From: Tribonema minus
Taxonomy: Eukaryota; Sar; Xanthophyceae; Tribonematales; Tribonemataceae
Assembly: GCA_017506865.1 (NCBI GenBank)
Contig: JAFCMP010000543.1
Coordinates: 310,001-374,000 of the forward strand
Direction of reading: 5' to 3'
Length of the DNA stretch: 64,000 nucleotides
Made by a program: the position numbers and the translations under genes. The notes beneath the pieces are model-generated. The model was not told the origin of the DNA. It saw only the letters and a list, made by a program, of their open reading frames with translations, and did not search any database. Shown here one piece after another: positions 12,601 through 27,600 of this stretch. Position 1 is the first letter of the stretch. Each line of letters starts with the position of its first letter.

Positions 12601-15600
12601 GCGCCCCCCGCGGCGGCGCACCTTGCAGCAAAACAGTGCGCACGCGCGCGCAAAAGTGCAGCATCGCTTGGCAAGTCAGCAGGTTTCTGTGCAGCATCGC
12701 CAGGCAACTTACGTGCAGCAGTGCTGGGCAGTCGCCTTGCAGTGATGCTGTGCGCTTGCGCTCGAAAGTGCAGCATTGCTCGGCAAGTAAGCAGTTTCTG
12801 TGCAGCAACGCTTGGCATTTTATGCGCAGCAACGCTCGGCATTGTTGAAAATGCGCAGCACTGCTCAGCAGTCACCTTGAGGTAGACGCTGTGCACGCGC
12901 GCATTGTGTGCGCGAGTGCGCAGCAGTGCTCACCTTGAGGTAGATGCTGCGCACTTGCGCGCGAAAGTGCAGCATTGCTCAACGACTCAAGTACTTCTGT
13001 GCACCAACGCTTGGCACTACTCTAACGTGCAGCAGTGCTGAGCACTCACCTTGAGGTAGAGATGCCGTGCACTTGCAACGCGCGCAAGTGCGGCATCGCT
13101 CAAAGACTCGGCAAGTTCTCTGCAGCGACGCTAAGCACTTGAAGTGCAGCAACGCTCGGCACTAATCTAAGGTGCAGCATCGCTCAGCTCTGACCTTGAG
13201 GTAGATGCCGTGCACTCGCGCGTTGTGTGCGCGACTGTGCAGCAGTGCTCACCTTGAGGTAGATGCCGGGCACTTGCGCGCGAAAGTGCAGCGTTGCTCA
13301 ACGACTCAGTTATTTCTGTGCAGCAACGCTCGGCACTAATCTAATGTGCAGCATTGCTCAGCACTCACCTTGAGGTAGAGATGCCGTGCACTTGCAGCGC
13401 GCGCAAGTGCGGCATCGCTCGAAGATTTGGCAAGCTCCCTGCAGCGACGCTTAGCACTTTGAAGTGCAGCAACGCTCGGCACTAATCTAATGTGCAGCAT
13501 TGCTCAGCACTAACCTGGAGGTAGATGCCGTGCACTTGCGCACAAAAGAGTGGCATTGTTCGACAACTCAGCAGATTGATACACTCGTGTCCTTGAGTGC
13601 GCAGACGGCATGCACCTGTAAGTTTCATTTTCAGCTGTTAAAAAGGTATGTGCAACAAGCGCTCGGCACTTATGTCATATGCAGCAAGCAGTGCTCACCT
13701 TGAGATAGATGCCGTGCACTTGCGCGTTGATGGCGGTCATCCAGCTGAACATGGTCTCCTCGTTCTGCGACAGCAGGAACCACACCTGGAGGCGGAGACG
13801 GAGTTCACGGCGCAGTACACAGTCAGTACATATACAGTGCACGGTGAGGCCCGGTGAACTTCAGCGGAACGTGGGCTACTCGCCCTGCGCCAGCGGAAAC
13901 CACAGGAGGACAAGGACTTGATGTGTTTGTAGACTCGTGTTTATATACTTGTGTTTATTAATCAACAAAAGTCCACAAACAAAAAACAAGTTATTGATCA
14001 ACACAAGTACACAAATACAGCAAGTCCTTTTGTGAATAAAAAGCCCCAATACTACAGACATAGAAGTATGATTCTACACACATGCTGAGCAAACATTGTG
14101 TTGAGTTGAAGTACGTCATGCGCGGCGACTCACCTCCTCGTCCGTGCGCACGCAGAAGCAGTTCTTGGTGTTGGTGTAGGACGTCACCGTCGAGCGCTGC
14201 AGCGGCATGGACTTCTTCTTGGCCGTGTTGACGTACGACTTCTTGTCGTAGTACTCCAGAAAGCCGTCCTCCAGCACCACGTAGCGCGGCTTCCACCTTT
14301 TGTCGAGCGATTTGCCGTTGATCAGAGGTTGAGGTTGACGCATGGGCTTCCAGCTTCAAGTTAACGATCGGCGCAGCGTCGCGGCATGTGATTGGACCAG
14401 AAGTGCAAGTTGTTTGTCATCCGATAAGTAGGTACTGACGGACGCGCATGCAGTCGCCGCTCACGAGGCATGAAGTGCGGTATACGTGTTGAAGTAGGAC
14501 ACTGCGCACTTCAAGTGTGCCTCGACCTGCCCCTAGACGACCACATGCGCACACCAGCGCAGTCAGACCCTCAACACTTTCACGTCTCACAAGTCCCTAT
14601 GCCCTCCTTCAACCACCAGGGGCTGGGGCTCCTGTTGACACGTCTGGCTTAATAACTTCCAGCAATGGCCACAGCAAGGCACCAGTGCCACCGGCTGTAA
14701 GGCCAGGCCAACACACTGCTGGAGTCCACCTGTCGAGGAAGCGCAACTGAAACCTTCAACAACTGCCTCATCATCAACACACGGCAGCAGTGCCAAAGCA
14801 CTGTTGAAGTTCACCTGTTGAGGAAGCGCGACTGCTTCATGAGGTGACCCTCCATCCTGCCGTGAGCGATGGCGTCCTCGAACAGCGTGTGGAACGTCTT
14901 CTGCCGCGGCGGCGGCGCCTGCACGCGATCGGGGAGAGGGAGTGTCGCAGTGTCATCATTCAGTGAAGTCACAGGCGCGCACACGCAACACTGACGTTCT
15001 GCACAAGATCAGCGGCAGGGTCACCCTTGCTACATTGTCACCGTTCGATTGAAATCGCCGGCGCGCTTAAACACTGACTTTTGCACAAGATCAGTGTCGA
15101 GGTCAAGCTTGCTGCGTTGTAACCGTTCAGTTGAAGTAGCGGGCGCGCGTAGACACTGGCTCTTTGCACATGATTAGCGCCAGGGTCACCCTTGCTACAG
15201 TCTACTGGGTGGCAAACGCCAGTGGCTGCTGCGCATTGCGGTTGCAGTGGCACGATCAACGCGCGCAATGCGCAGGCACTGTGCAGATTTGCGAGGCAGT
15301 GGCGCTGTTGACACCGCCCCCGAGTAAGACCAATTCCTGTGCAGTAGTCTACGCCAAAACGGTCACGCAAATGAGGCGCGTGCGGGGGGTGCTCGCTGTG
15401 CACCGCAGCCACGCTTGGTCCAATTTTATTGCCCGTCAAGCGAAACATTTATTGAAAGTACCTTTGCCAACGGAGCGAGCTGCTGGGCACTGCGACTGCG
15501 CGCGCGCCAGCGCACTGGCGCACGCTGCTGCACCGCCGCTGCTGGCACATAAACAGGGTTAAAGTTGGATTTGATGTTGAACTGTCTGCGACCCCAACAC

Positions 15601-18600
15601 CGCCGAGATCCTCATCCCTTACTCCTATCCCTCACCCTCAGCCACTACACTAAAATAGCAGGCGCTCAAATGTCATGAAAGACGCAGGCCCAGGTGCATC
15701 GCGCAACGTCGCTTTGCAATCGCATATGACCGACTAAGCAGGGGCACACACAAACACACTAATTGTAAGGAAGTTGATTATGCTCAAGTGCTCACCCCAT
15801 CGCTGAAGCCCGCAGGGCCCGCCGACAGCAGCACCGGCATCGACGGCTGCCGCGGCGCGCGCACGGGGCGACTCTGCGGGAAGGGAAGAGCGCGAGTCGA
15901 GTTGTGAGTCGCGCGTGCGTCGCGGCACGCTGTTGGATGCGCAAGATGAGCGGGCCGCCGCACATGTACAGTCGAAACGTGTATTGTGGGGAAACACGCG
16001 GAATTCATTCCACCTTACAAGCACATCACCACAGGATGCGACGCTTCACGAGGCCTGGTCTCTCTGCAAGTACGCCTCAGCTCGCGAGCAAAACTGCACT
16101 TCGACTACAACCTCAAGTGCAAACCTCAAACAACCCAAATTGTGCAACAGCGCCATATTGTAACAGCCTGCAAGCACACACGCGCAAGTTCGCGCCCTGA
16201 ACGAGAAGCTTTGCAAGCGCGCACACAGACGCACGCGTGTGTACATACATTCGCCTCCGGCTCCATGTCGTCATTGGCGGGCCGCAGCACCTCTGATCCG
16301 TTCTGGCGCTGGGGGCATGCAAAACAGCACAGCAGCGGCAACAATGATCACGGTTCAGTACTGCAGTGTCATGCACGGCAAGCGCAATCTGCTCAAGCTC
16401 TGCGTAGCGTGTGCGCTGCTTCAGACTCACACTCAATCTTGAAGATATGATATGAGTCCCGCAGCGTCAATGACGCGCGTGACGAAAACAGCAGTGCACA
16501 TCAATTTCATGCGGCCGTGACGTGACCGAGTTGGAGCAACTTAGGCTCTCACGAACCGCTCATCGCCGTAGTTGACGGCCCCTTCGCCTGCCACCCCTGA
16601 GCTTCGAATTTGCACTATCACTGTACCCTACCCCTGAAAAACCTTCCGCCCGCCCAGAAACCTGCAAAAAGCCCGCAGTTCTGGCTCACACCGACATCAT
16701 CCTTGGCCCCTCCTCCGCCGCCGTCCACCAGCCCCCCCCCCCCCCCCCCCCCCCGTCACCAAGCCGCCAAACCGGATCCGGCCCCAACCTCATATCCCAC
16801 CGCCAGCTTCAGCCTCGACTTTAACCATATCATTCATCACACACACCACCAAGTCATACCGGACTCAAAACCCTGGCCACCAAGCAAAACCAGACCGCCC
16901 CTGTCCCCCCCTCGTCTCTCGCCACCCCCTCCCCCACACCCGTCTCTCTCCATGAGCTCGCCGATCGCGTCCTTGGCGCCCTCCTCCGCCTTCGACTCCA
17001 CTTCCAGGAGGTCTATCATGACACTCATCACCCCCCCCCCACACACACCCCACCAAACCTAACCGGACCCCCCAGACCCCGGCCACCAAGCACAATCAGA
17101 CACCCCCCCCGCCCCCCCCCGTTATCTCACCACGAGCTCGCCGATCTCGTCCTTGGCCTCCTCCTCCGCCTTCTGCTCCATGTCCAGGAGGTCGCCCATG
17201 GTGCTCTGGCGCCGCGCGCGCGCGCTACCCGCGCCCGCCAGGAACCTAATGTTCTGTGACGCGTTAAAGTCTTTGTGGGACTCGATCATCGACAGCTTGT
17301 GGTCGCTGCTGCGGCGCCCGATGGCGGGCGGCGGCAGCTCGTCTGCCGCGGCGGCGGAGAACGCCGCCGCCGCCGCCGCCGCCGCTGCCTCTCGCTCGCG
17401 CTGCTCGCGCGCCGCCTGCGGCGGCACGAGGCGTGGGCAAGTAGAAAGCGACTCAGTATGGTTGATACACATTTCATATACTTCATCAATGAAACGCACG
17501 GCACGAGGCAGGGGCAAGGAGCAAGCGGCGCAGTACGACTGATGCACATGCCGTATACTCCATGAACGATGCGCTATGCGCTGCTTCCCTCTCACGGCGG
17601 TCGCGCGAGTGCCGTGCCTCGCACGCGCGCACGCCCATGAGCCAGGCCGGTAGGTATGTACAGGTAGCAGGTCAGTATGGCCGATTCCCTACGCTCTTAC
17701 GGCATTGATTTTCGGCGGGGCTGGTGCGGCAGGCCTGCTTGCCGCCGCGGCAGATGCATAGATCGACCGCCTCTTGTGCGCGAACGCCGAAGAAGAGACA
17801 GCACAGCGAGTCAATGTTGCGCTGCTGTCACCGCCATAGGTTGTGCTCAGACCGGCGCGCTGGTGGTTGCCGGCGCTGTGGCAGGCGGCGGAAACACTGC
17901 CGCAGCTGCTGCTGCCCCCATCTGGAGTACGGACTTGCGAGTAATTTCCGCTGGCTTCCGCGACCCCAGCGCTATCATTTTAGTGCGCAGTGCGTGCACT
18001 TTGGCTTTAATCTTAAGGTAAGAGCGGCTTTGGCCCACAAGCTCCCTGGAGACTCGTGATCGTGCAGAGCACGCTGCGCTGCCTTGTACGCTCCGCTACA
18101 GCACCACCTTCAAGCGGTGAGTGCACCGGGACGCCGCGCCGAATCGCGTGCGTGCGCCGCAGACCATGGCCGCCCCGCAGCTGCCACCCCCTTTCCGCGT
18201 ACACCCCTACATACCCCTACATACACACCTTGGCCCGCGCGTCCATCGCCGCGTCGTCCTCATCCAGCTGCGCCTGCCGCGCCACCTCGCGGAATTCCGT
18301 CCACGCCTTCCCCGCGACATCCGCCAGATCCACCGCCGTGGGCGCCGCCGCCGTCGCCGCCGCCAGCGCCGCGCGCTGCGCGTCCGCCGCGCCGTTCGCC
18401 GCCGTGCACGCCGTGCGCACCGTGGCGGCGCTCGCCGTAACTGTCGCCGCATACGCGCACGCCTCCGCCGCGCGCTCCTTGGCCTGCCAGCGGGGTCAAA
18501 TGGAGGGCGTAAGCTGAGCGCTGCTGCTGCGGCTACGCACCGTGCGGGCGGGCGCTGGCGCTGGGCGCGAGGCGCGGCGGAGAGTTGCCCCGCAGCAGCG

Positions 18601-21600
18601 AGCGGCGTTGCAGAAGCGGCGGTGCGCACGGATTGCCACTCCCTTGATTTAAGTTTTGGATGCAAGACAAACTTGCATGGGCCAGCAGTCAGAACAACCC
18701 TCAGTACAGTAATGTGCGTGGATAAGCTCCCCGACACTCGCAGTTCATGGTGTGTGGTGCTGCTGAGGCTGGCAGTTTAGGGTTAGCCTAACCCTAACCC
18801 AAATTCATCAACATCACATCCCGATCGATTCTTGACCTGAGGGCAGACTGGAGCGGTCACACACTCGCACTCATGCGCAGGCTGCGCGAAGCGCTTGTCA
18901 CTAGGCTGTTCGCCTCGCTACATACACCGCTGCTGCAAGGTCATGCGTGTGGTCTGTTGCGGGCGCCTTGAGGTGCAGCCCGCCCACAGTTGCACTACGA
19001 CCTGACAACGCCGACCAAGCAGCTGCGCAACGGTGCCTGGCTCGCACTCCAGAGAGAGCAGCACGCCTCTACATCCCCTGCTGCAACACCACAAGCCCGC
19101 CTGATACCATTGCCTCTCTGGCAGTTGTCCACGTGCAAAACATCAAATGCGACACCTCCATGTGCCCAAATTCAACTTTGTAGCAGCCGCAGCCAAATCA
19201 CCAGTCACCACGGCCTCTACTGCATCTTAGCTACTTCAACTGCGTACCAGCTGCGCGAGGCACTTGTCGGCGGCGTCCCACGCCGCGCGCGCCGCCGCCA
19301 CCAGCGCCGTGCGCGCGCGCTGCATCGCCGTCACCGCATCGCCGAGCTGATCCACCAGCGTGTCGCCGAGGTCGCCGCCGACGCCGCCGAGCGCTGCCTC
19401 CAGCGCATCCGCCGCGTCCCTGCAGCAGCGGCGATGCATGTAGAGTATTCAGTCGACTGATGAGGTGACCAACTGTGTATACACATTGTAGAGACCGTGG
19501 TATGGTGTGACCACGTGCCGCATGCTTTAAAGCGCACGCGCATGCCCACACAATACTTGAAGTTATGCTACCATGTTGGCCTGAGGCACAACTAGCAGTG
19601 CACTCAGTGCTACCTAAGCCTTTGCACTCAGCGCTACGCCTTTGCGCACATCGCGGCAGCCGATATCGCATGCTACAACGGACTGCCACATGTACTGTCA
19701 CATCAACGACAAGCAGCGTGCTCGCGCGAGCGCCTCTGCCAGCGCGCCCTTGCCGTCTCTGATGCTGCAGTGCTCCTCAAGGCGCTGCGTGCGTGCGCAC
19801 GACGGCGCTACAAATACACTCCAAGCGTACAGACTACATACTTGCAAGCATTTTGTCTCTTTTTTCTAGAACATCAACATAAGCTTTGAGCTGTTACATG
19901 TGCATACATGTAGGTATCTGGGTGTACGCACGTAGCCGCTCCCATACTCACTTGGCAGCGCGCGCCTTGGCGAGCGTGTCTTCCGCAGCGACGTCGAACT
20001 TGGCCTTGGCGTCCGGCGCGTACTGGCCCAGGTTGTCTACGCGCGAGGCCTCGATCAGCGCCTCCACTTGGTCGGGGGTCACCGACTTGCGCACGCGCTT
20101 CAGGGTCTGCCATGTGAAGTAGTGATTGCGTAGAGGAGACAAGGGGGGAGGGGGGATAGGCGGAGCTCTCAGGGTCAGCCATTCGAAGTAGTCATTACGT
20201 GGAGGGGGGGGGGGGGGGGGGGGGGGGGGGCGGTGAAAAAGAGGAGCGGTGAAAAGAGCAGCAGCAGCGCGAGTTGCCACGGTGCCGTCCTGATGATGGC
20301 AGGCCTTGGCATTGTGTGCTGGAAGCTGAATGTTTGACGTGCTTAAGTTCTGCGTTCTTCAAGGTGACCTGCTGCGGGGTTGCTTACGCACGCAGTGCTC
20401 AGACGTCCACAAGCGCTTCTTCCGGGCAGCTGCGAGGCTACTGTACACACTATATAGCACCCGCTTTTTCTGTACCAAACCATATGTTACTACCGTGCGC
20501 ACTTCCGTGACAGCACCCAGATGTGATGCTGCTGAGCAATGCTGAGCGTCTGCGTCTGCCTCCAGCACCTGCCCGCCCAGCGCTGCACTTGTGAAAGCAG
20601 TTGAAGTAGAGCACTTCAAAACATGCGACGCTCCTGACTGAGCTCCTGCAACTTTGTCAACGGCCCCGCCCGACACGGCGCTCACGAAGGCAGTTGGTGT
20701 AGAGCACTCCGCACTACCGGAGACAATACCAATGTGACGCCGCTACACACCTCGAGCTCCTGCGCTTCCGGCATCGGTCCGCCCAACACACACTTGCGAA
20801 GGCGGTTTAATATTTTGAAGTAGAGCACACAACAATTGCAACTCTGCTGAGCAATGCTGAGCAATGTTGACCTGGCTGAGTTCCTGCGACTCCGTCGTCA
20901 GCCCGCTCGAGAAAGCAGTTGAAGTAGACAACAATAAATGTGACGAGCAATGCTGACCTGGCAGAGCTCCTGCGACTCCGGCGTTGGCCTGCGCGAGAAA
21001 GCAGTTAAACTAGACAACCACGACAATGTGACGCTGCTGAGCAGTGCTGACCTGGCTGAGCTCCTGCGACTCTGGCATCAGCCCGCTCAAGAGAGCAGTT
21101 GCAGACTGCTCGAAGTACAACAAACGTGATGCTGCTGAGCAATGCTGACCTGGCTGAGCTCCTGTGACTCCGGCGCGTCGGCCCGCACGAGAAAGCAGTT
21201 TAAGTAGACTACTTGAAGGACAACAAATGTGACGCAGTGCTGACCTGGCTGAGCTCCTGCGACTCCGGCGTGGGCCCGCACGACACCGCGCTGGCCGCCT
21301 TCTTGGCCATCCCCGCATCTATCAGCCCCGTGCGGTACAGGTCCTCGGCCTCCTTGAGCAGCCTGTCCACCTCCTCGGCTTCCGCCTGGGGTGTAGGATT
21401 GAAGTTGGGGTTGAGGTTAGGGTTGGAGTAAGTTGAGGTTGGGGTGAGGGTTTGGGTTGGGGGTAGGGTAAGGGGCGCTGAGTTAGGTCAGGGGGTAAGG
21501 GTTAGGGTTGGTGGTAGGATTACGGTTAGGGTTAGGGTGGGGCAGCGGCGAAGCGGTGGGCTGCTGTAGCGCGCGCACACACGCGCAAGCTCTCTTGCAG

Positions 21601-24600
21601 ATGCGTATTGCGAGTGTAGTGACGTCCGCAGTCGAGCAAAGTGCTAGCTTCTTTAGCCATGTGGAGCGAGTGCTGCAGAGCATCCGTCGCGTGTGTGCGG
21701 GCGCCTGGGCGAAAGACATGACACCCAAACTTAGGGGTACGGCTGGCCAAACTTGAAGCACAACGCTTCTGCAGTGCTCAGCACCGCTCAGCCTTAACTA
21801 TACATGTGTCAGGCACAAAAGAAATAATATACTTCAAAGTAGTACTTGCGCAGCGCACACCACTGGACAGCACACGCTGATCAAACGTCAAAACTGTCTC
21901 GCTCAGGGCCCATGTGGGGCACACTTGGAGCTGAGCAACTGACAACACATGTGCATGCATGAAAGCCTGAATAACTAGTAATGATAGACCGGCTCACCTT
22001 GGCAGCCTGCCTGTCCGCCAGCGCCTGGCGCAGTCTGTCCATGATCCAGTCGCCCTTCTCCGCAGACGCATTCCTGGACCATGGCAACAAAAGATGTGGC
22101 GCGCACGCGCATGGTGAGCGCTGATGCAGCGCCTGTGGCAGCGCTCAGGCCCGCAGCCGGCGTGCAGTTTTCGGGGACAGCGCCTTCACACCCACATTTT
22201 ACAGTGCGCGGGCACAGGTGTGAAAACTGAAAAGTTGAAGTGCATGCAGGCGCCGTGCAAATCTCGCGTACGGTTCCCGCACACACACGCAAAGAAGCTG
22301 TGCTGTGCACAAACCTAGGGTCACGGTCAGCGGGCGTCAAACCTACACAATCTTGCATTCGCACACACGCGCATTGCGCAAAATGCGGAGGGAGAGTCGT
22401 TGAGCAATGCACACACCGCGCGCGCGCAGTACCAAGTTCAACTTGATGAAGCTCTCACTAGAGCAAGCCCTTGAGCAGCGCAATCTGCACATACACGCAC
22501 ACACACACACACGCACACGCATTGCGCAGAGCTGCAAAGCCACAGGTGTTGGGCGCTGCACACGGAGCGCGCGCACACCAGCACCAGCTTCAACTTAAAG
22601 TTCTCACTTGAGCAGGCCTTCGAGCAGCGCGATCTGCCCGGCCTTGAAGAATACGCGCGTCTTGCCGAGCTTGAAGGCGTCGCTCGGCACGTCGAACGCC
22701 CACAGCATGGCGCTGATGAGCGCCATCTCGGGCTCGCCCTCAAACAGCTTCTCCGCGGCCGCGGCGTGGTTCTTGAGCACGTCCTTGAGCTCCGTGTACG
22801 TCACGCGCGTCGGCAGGCCCACCTTGAGCACCTGTCGGGCGAACGACGGGGTATGTATGGGTATGGTGTGTCAGATGAAAGGGCTGCTCCGGCATGCGCG
22901 CGCGCTTTGGGACGAGGGTACTGTGGTGGCGCTCGCGATGTGGCGCCCGTGGCTTGAGCACCGCGACGGCGGAGAGTGTTGGGTGCGTCAAAACCTACTG
23001 TAACCCTGCTTGCGTGCGAGCTTCGCGTACATCACGCGCGTCGGTAGGCCCACCTTGAGCTTCTGTCGGATGGACGATGGGGTATGTATAGGTGTGACAA
23101 GTCCAGTCAGAGGACGCCTTGCGCGCATGTTGCGGACAACTTTCAAGGTTTGCCGGCGCGCTTGTTGCACAAAGCGCTGGCAACTTGTGCATGTGGGCAG
23201 GTGGATGAGCGGCAATGACGATTTTCTTCGCAGCACTTCCACATCAACGCTCTTCATTCACCACTGTGATGGTGCGTCACGGCACCCCGGCACGAGCGCG
23301 TCTTACAGACACAGAGTGCGTACAGGTATGGCGTTTCCGGTGAATGGCGATAGCAAACGTGCGTTGCAGTGCTTGAAGATTATGGCTATGCATTGACTGT
23401 AAACCCTGGGGCGTCCCCAGCATCCCCTCGGATACCCTTTCTTGAGGGGGATGCATCTGGATCATGTCTCCGGCTACATCGCATGCGCGCTTCACACCAA
23501 CAGCCAGCACGACAGGCATGTATGCAGTACTTCAAGTTTGACGTATGTAGTGCTTCAACTTGAAGTACGTTCAGTGACGGAGCGCACCTCGCACGTCTGG
23601 AGGATGCCGAGGCACTGCAGCTGGTCCACAACGTACTTGTTGTTGAACACGCCCAGCTTCATGTCGGCGTTGGGCTTGATGCACCTGGGGAGGGGGGGAA
23701 GGGGGGGGTAACAAGTAGGTCAGTGGCATGCCACGAAGTTGGCAGCCGTTGACACCACTGCGGAACCTCAACTCCTACCGCATCCAAGTTGTTGAATACG
23801 CCAAGCGCCATGTCGGCGTTGGGCTTGATGCACCTGCTTCCAAAATCCCTAGACTTGGATTTCAGGCCTTGCCCCCAGAAGCAGCGGCGGCCACACCCTG
23901 ACCCTAACCTAACCTTAACCCTACACGGCCGGCGCGCAGTCGTTTCCAGCACCATGCCCCCCCCCGGGCAGCTGTTCAGCAGCAGTGCCAGCGGCAGCAG
24001 CGCTCAGGTGCTGCAGCAGCGCTCCGCGCTCACCGCTCACCTGACAAAGCTGCAAGTCGTCTTCTCCAGCACCGCCTGCAGCTTCGTCATGCTGTCCATG
24101 AAGCCCCTGGCGACGGTGGGCTTGCTGCCGAGCGACGACTTGGTGCGCGCGTGCGCGCCGCCGCCGAACGTCCCCGACTTGACGCGCGCGTGCCCCGGCG
24201 CGGGCGCCGCCGCCGACAGCACCTTGGCCGCCCCCTGCACGGCCTCCAGTGAGCTCTTGGCGAGCACGTCCTGGGCATTGGAAGGGAGGGCGGGGGGGGC
24301 GGGGGGGGGGGGGGCACTGCGCTGAGCGTCGTGCATGCGGCGGCAACAGGCGAAGCAGGTACTTCAAGTATACGTTGAAGTAGGGAGTGCAGCTTGGTGA
24401 CCCTTTGTCCAGCACCACCTGCGGCCAATTCTCGGCTTTCCGAGATGCGGTCGTCATGGCACGTGATGCAGCCGTCGACAGTGCCTGCACGCGCCGCGCC
24501 TCTCAATCCCAACTTCAATTTGAAAACCTTCAACACCATGCAGCAGCGCTCACCTGGAAGGCCTCCGGGATGCGGTCATTGTTGCGCGTGATCCAGCCAT

Positions 24601-27600
24601 CGACCGTGTACTGCACGCGCCCGGCGTAGTGGCGCACCATGAAGGCGTCCTTCATAAACTTCTTGTGCACGGCGGGGAAGTGCTGGTCGCGCGCGTGCTT
24701 GGCGTGCAGCTGGCGCGTGTAGCCCTCATCCGTGGGCGCGGGCTCGCGGCACACGGCGTCGAGCAGCGTGATGATGCCGTTCTGCGCGATGCGCGCGGAA
24801 GAACGGCGGTTGAGCACTGGCGCAACATATGTTCAAGTTCAAGTGCAGCTGGCGCGTGTGTAGCCCTGGGCGAGGGCTCGCGGCACACGGCGACGAGCAG
24901 CGTGATGATGCCGGTCTCTACGAGACGTGCAAGGGAACAATGGTTGAGCACTGGCATTGCACAACTTCAAGTTCAAGTGCAGCAGGCGCACACACACAGC
25001 CACACACACAGCGTAAGCAGCATAATGATGCCAGTCTGCGCGTCAGGCACGAGAAAAATGGTTGAGCACTGGTTCTGCGCGTCAGGCACGAGAAAAATGG
25101 TTGAGCACTGGCGCTGCGCGAGTTCGAGTTCAAGCGGCGCCTGAACACAGCACGTAAACTGAAGACAGACGCGCCTGCACCAATAAGTATTGAAGAAAAC
25201 AACTCATCGGGCTGTACTCACGGGCTTGGACGACAGCAGCTTGATGCACTCCGAGTTGTCCGGGCAGGAGGACACCGCAACTTCAATACCCTCCTGCTCG
25301 TACAGGTGGATCTCGTTGATGAACACCTGCGCAAACAGGGTGGACACAAGAGTGGGCATCAAATCACGGAGTGTGTCGCAGGTGCCAGAGATGCACAAGC
25401 TACCCAATCCGTGTGTCCCCTTCAACGTGTCTGGCTCTTAGGCGTTGCATGCGCATGATCTCAAACTGCACAGAGCACGACTGCAAAGACTACGTTCAAG
25501 TACCAACAACGCCAAGAAGCACATCCAACAAAGCCACTGAAGAACTTCATCACTATTGCAGAGCCACACACATGCGCTAGTAGAACATGGACAGGGGCAA
25601 AGCGGGGGGAAGGGGGGGGCGAGCCCCCATGCAGCAACGCTCAGCGCTCTCACCTGCTTGTTGAAGATGTCCTGCAGCGACTCGTTGGTGAAGTTGATGA
25701 GGAGCTGCTCCATCTCGTTGCGCGCAAAGTTCTCAAACCCAAAGATGTCCAGGACGCCGATGAACGGCAGGTGCTCCGCGCCGCGCCCGAGCGAGTCGCT
25801 CACCGTCTTGACGACCCACAGGAAGACGCTCTCGTAGAGCGCCTTGGCGGCGGCGTCGCGCGCGTACGCCGCCTCCGGCAGCCCGTTGCGCTTCACGAAC
25901 GTCTCGCCGTGCGTCGTCATGGTGCGCGTCGTGAGCAGCTTGCTCACGTCGTCCGCCGTCACGCCCAGGAGCTCCGCGATGAGCTGCGGCGGCGGCGGCG
26001 GCAAAGTTCAAGTAGGAGTTGAAGTCGTGATGGCGATGGCGACGGCAATGGCAGCGGCAGTGGCGGCGGCAGCGGCAGCGGCGGCGTCGGCATCGGCGTC
26101 GGCGCGGAGATATGCGCGTCAACGGTATGGCTCAAGTACGTGATGTTGATGCTGCAAAGAGTGCCAAGCCACAAAGCACGCGGCCGTCGAACATCGCCAC
26201 GACGATGCGCGCCGTGAGCTCAGGGCTGGGTTTAGGGTTGCCTGACCCCAAACCTCGCCCTGACCCTCATCCCTCATGTCCACGCGCGCGGTCCGCACGT
26301 CACAGGGAGCTCCGCAGTTGGCAGCAGCACTGCGTCGCGGCGCACGCGGAGGCGCGCTGCGTCCGCACCCGCAGCCCGCGCTTGCAGGGGCACAGCTGTC
26401 CCCCAGCTGCCACGCTCTCCCCAGAGGTCATGGTCCATCCAAGCCCGCACCCCCCGCAAATCCTGTCAGCGCCAACGCGCACTGCGCGGCTGTGCAGGGG
26501 CAGCAAGCGCTGGCAGCTGTGCGCAGGGGCAACGCGCCGCCCCTCCCCGGGCCTGCACCCCCCCCCCCCCCCGGTAGCAGCGCATCTCAGCGCTGCCCCA
26601 CCGCCGCACTGGTGCTGGCAGGGGCGACAGCACACAGCCCACAGCACGCCTCCATCGCGGACCTCAAATCGCACGACACGTGTGGGCCGCTGTGCACAGC
26701 AGCGCCAGCGGCTCGATGTCGCAGTGAGCAATGCAGCGCATCCAGACGCCTGTACGTGCGCACCCACGAGCAAATTTGCGAGCCTCGCGCGGCTGTCTGT
26801 CTGCTGCCATTTCGAGCAGCAGGACCATACCATACATACCTCGCCTCCGCCGCCTCTTCCTCCACAGTTGCATCCACAGTGACCGCAAGCCTTGCTGTGA
26901 ATTGTCATGCGCACTGCCGATGCGCACGACTCTTAGAGTTATCTCTTTATGCCCTCATTACTAGACACTGCTCTGATATTCACTTTCTATGCCCTCAACA
27001 CTAGACACTGCCTGATAGTAACTGCCATGCGCGGTACCGATGCGCACATCCCTTACAGTTAACACAGGCCCTCAATACTTGTGGCTTTGTTACAGTTACC
27101 ATACGGTTACACGCCCGTAACCGCCGCAGCACTCACCTCCTGGTCCTTCTGCGGCACGGTGGCCACCTCGCCCTCCGCCGTCTCCTCTGCCGCAAACTTC
27201 ATGCACGCCGTGTGCAGCACCGCCGCCAGCATACGCCAGACCTGAGCAACGCGCAATGAAACAAGCAAACACCAGTAGAAATTGAAGACGATGAGCGACC
27301 TACCCGGCGGAGTTGGGGGCAGCACTCTTAAGGTGTTGGTGGTCATAATGAGCAATGCACCCAGTGTGGTTGGGGACATAACTGTTCTAAAGGTGGTGGT
27401 GGTGCGCACATACTGGAGGCATGGGTCTGGCGTCCAGAGAGCTGCTGTGCGAAGGACGCCTCAGGTGGTGGTTGGCAGGCTGCAGTGGCCTAGCACTTCA
27501 ACGCGATGAAGCGCTGCATGCTGCAGATGCACGACTCACGACTCGCTTTGATGCCGCTCCGTAAGGGCTTTCACCTGGGGCTCGCGCCGTCTCGTCTGCA

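Noticed and set aside
12876-13699. CRISPR-like regular repeats
   Set aside because: The repeats are exon ends with splice donors in a eukaryotic intron, spacers are themselves repeated, and there are no cas genes.
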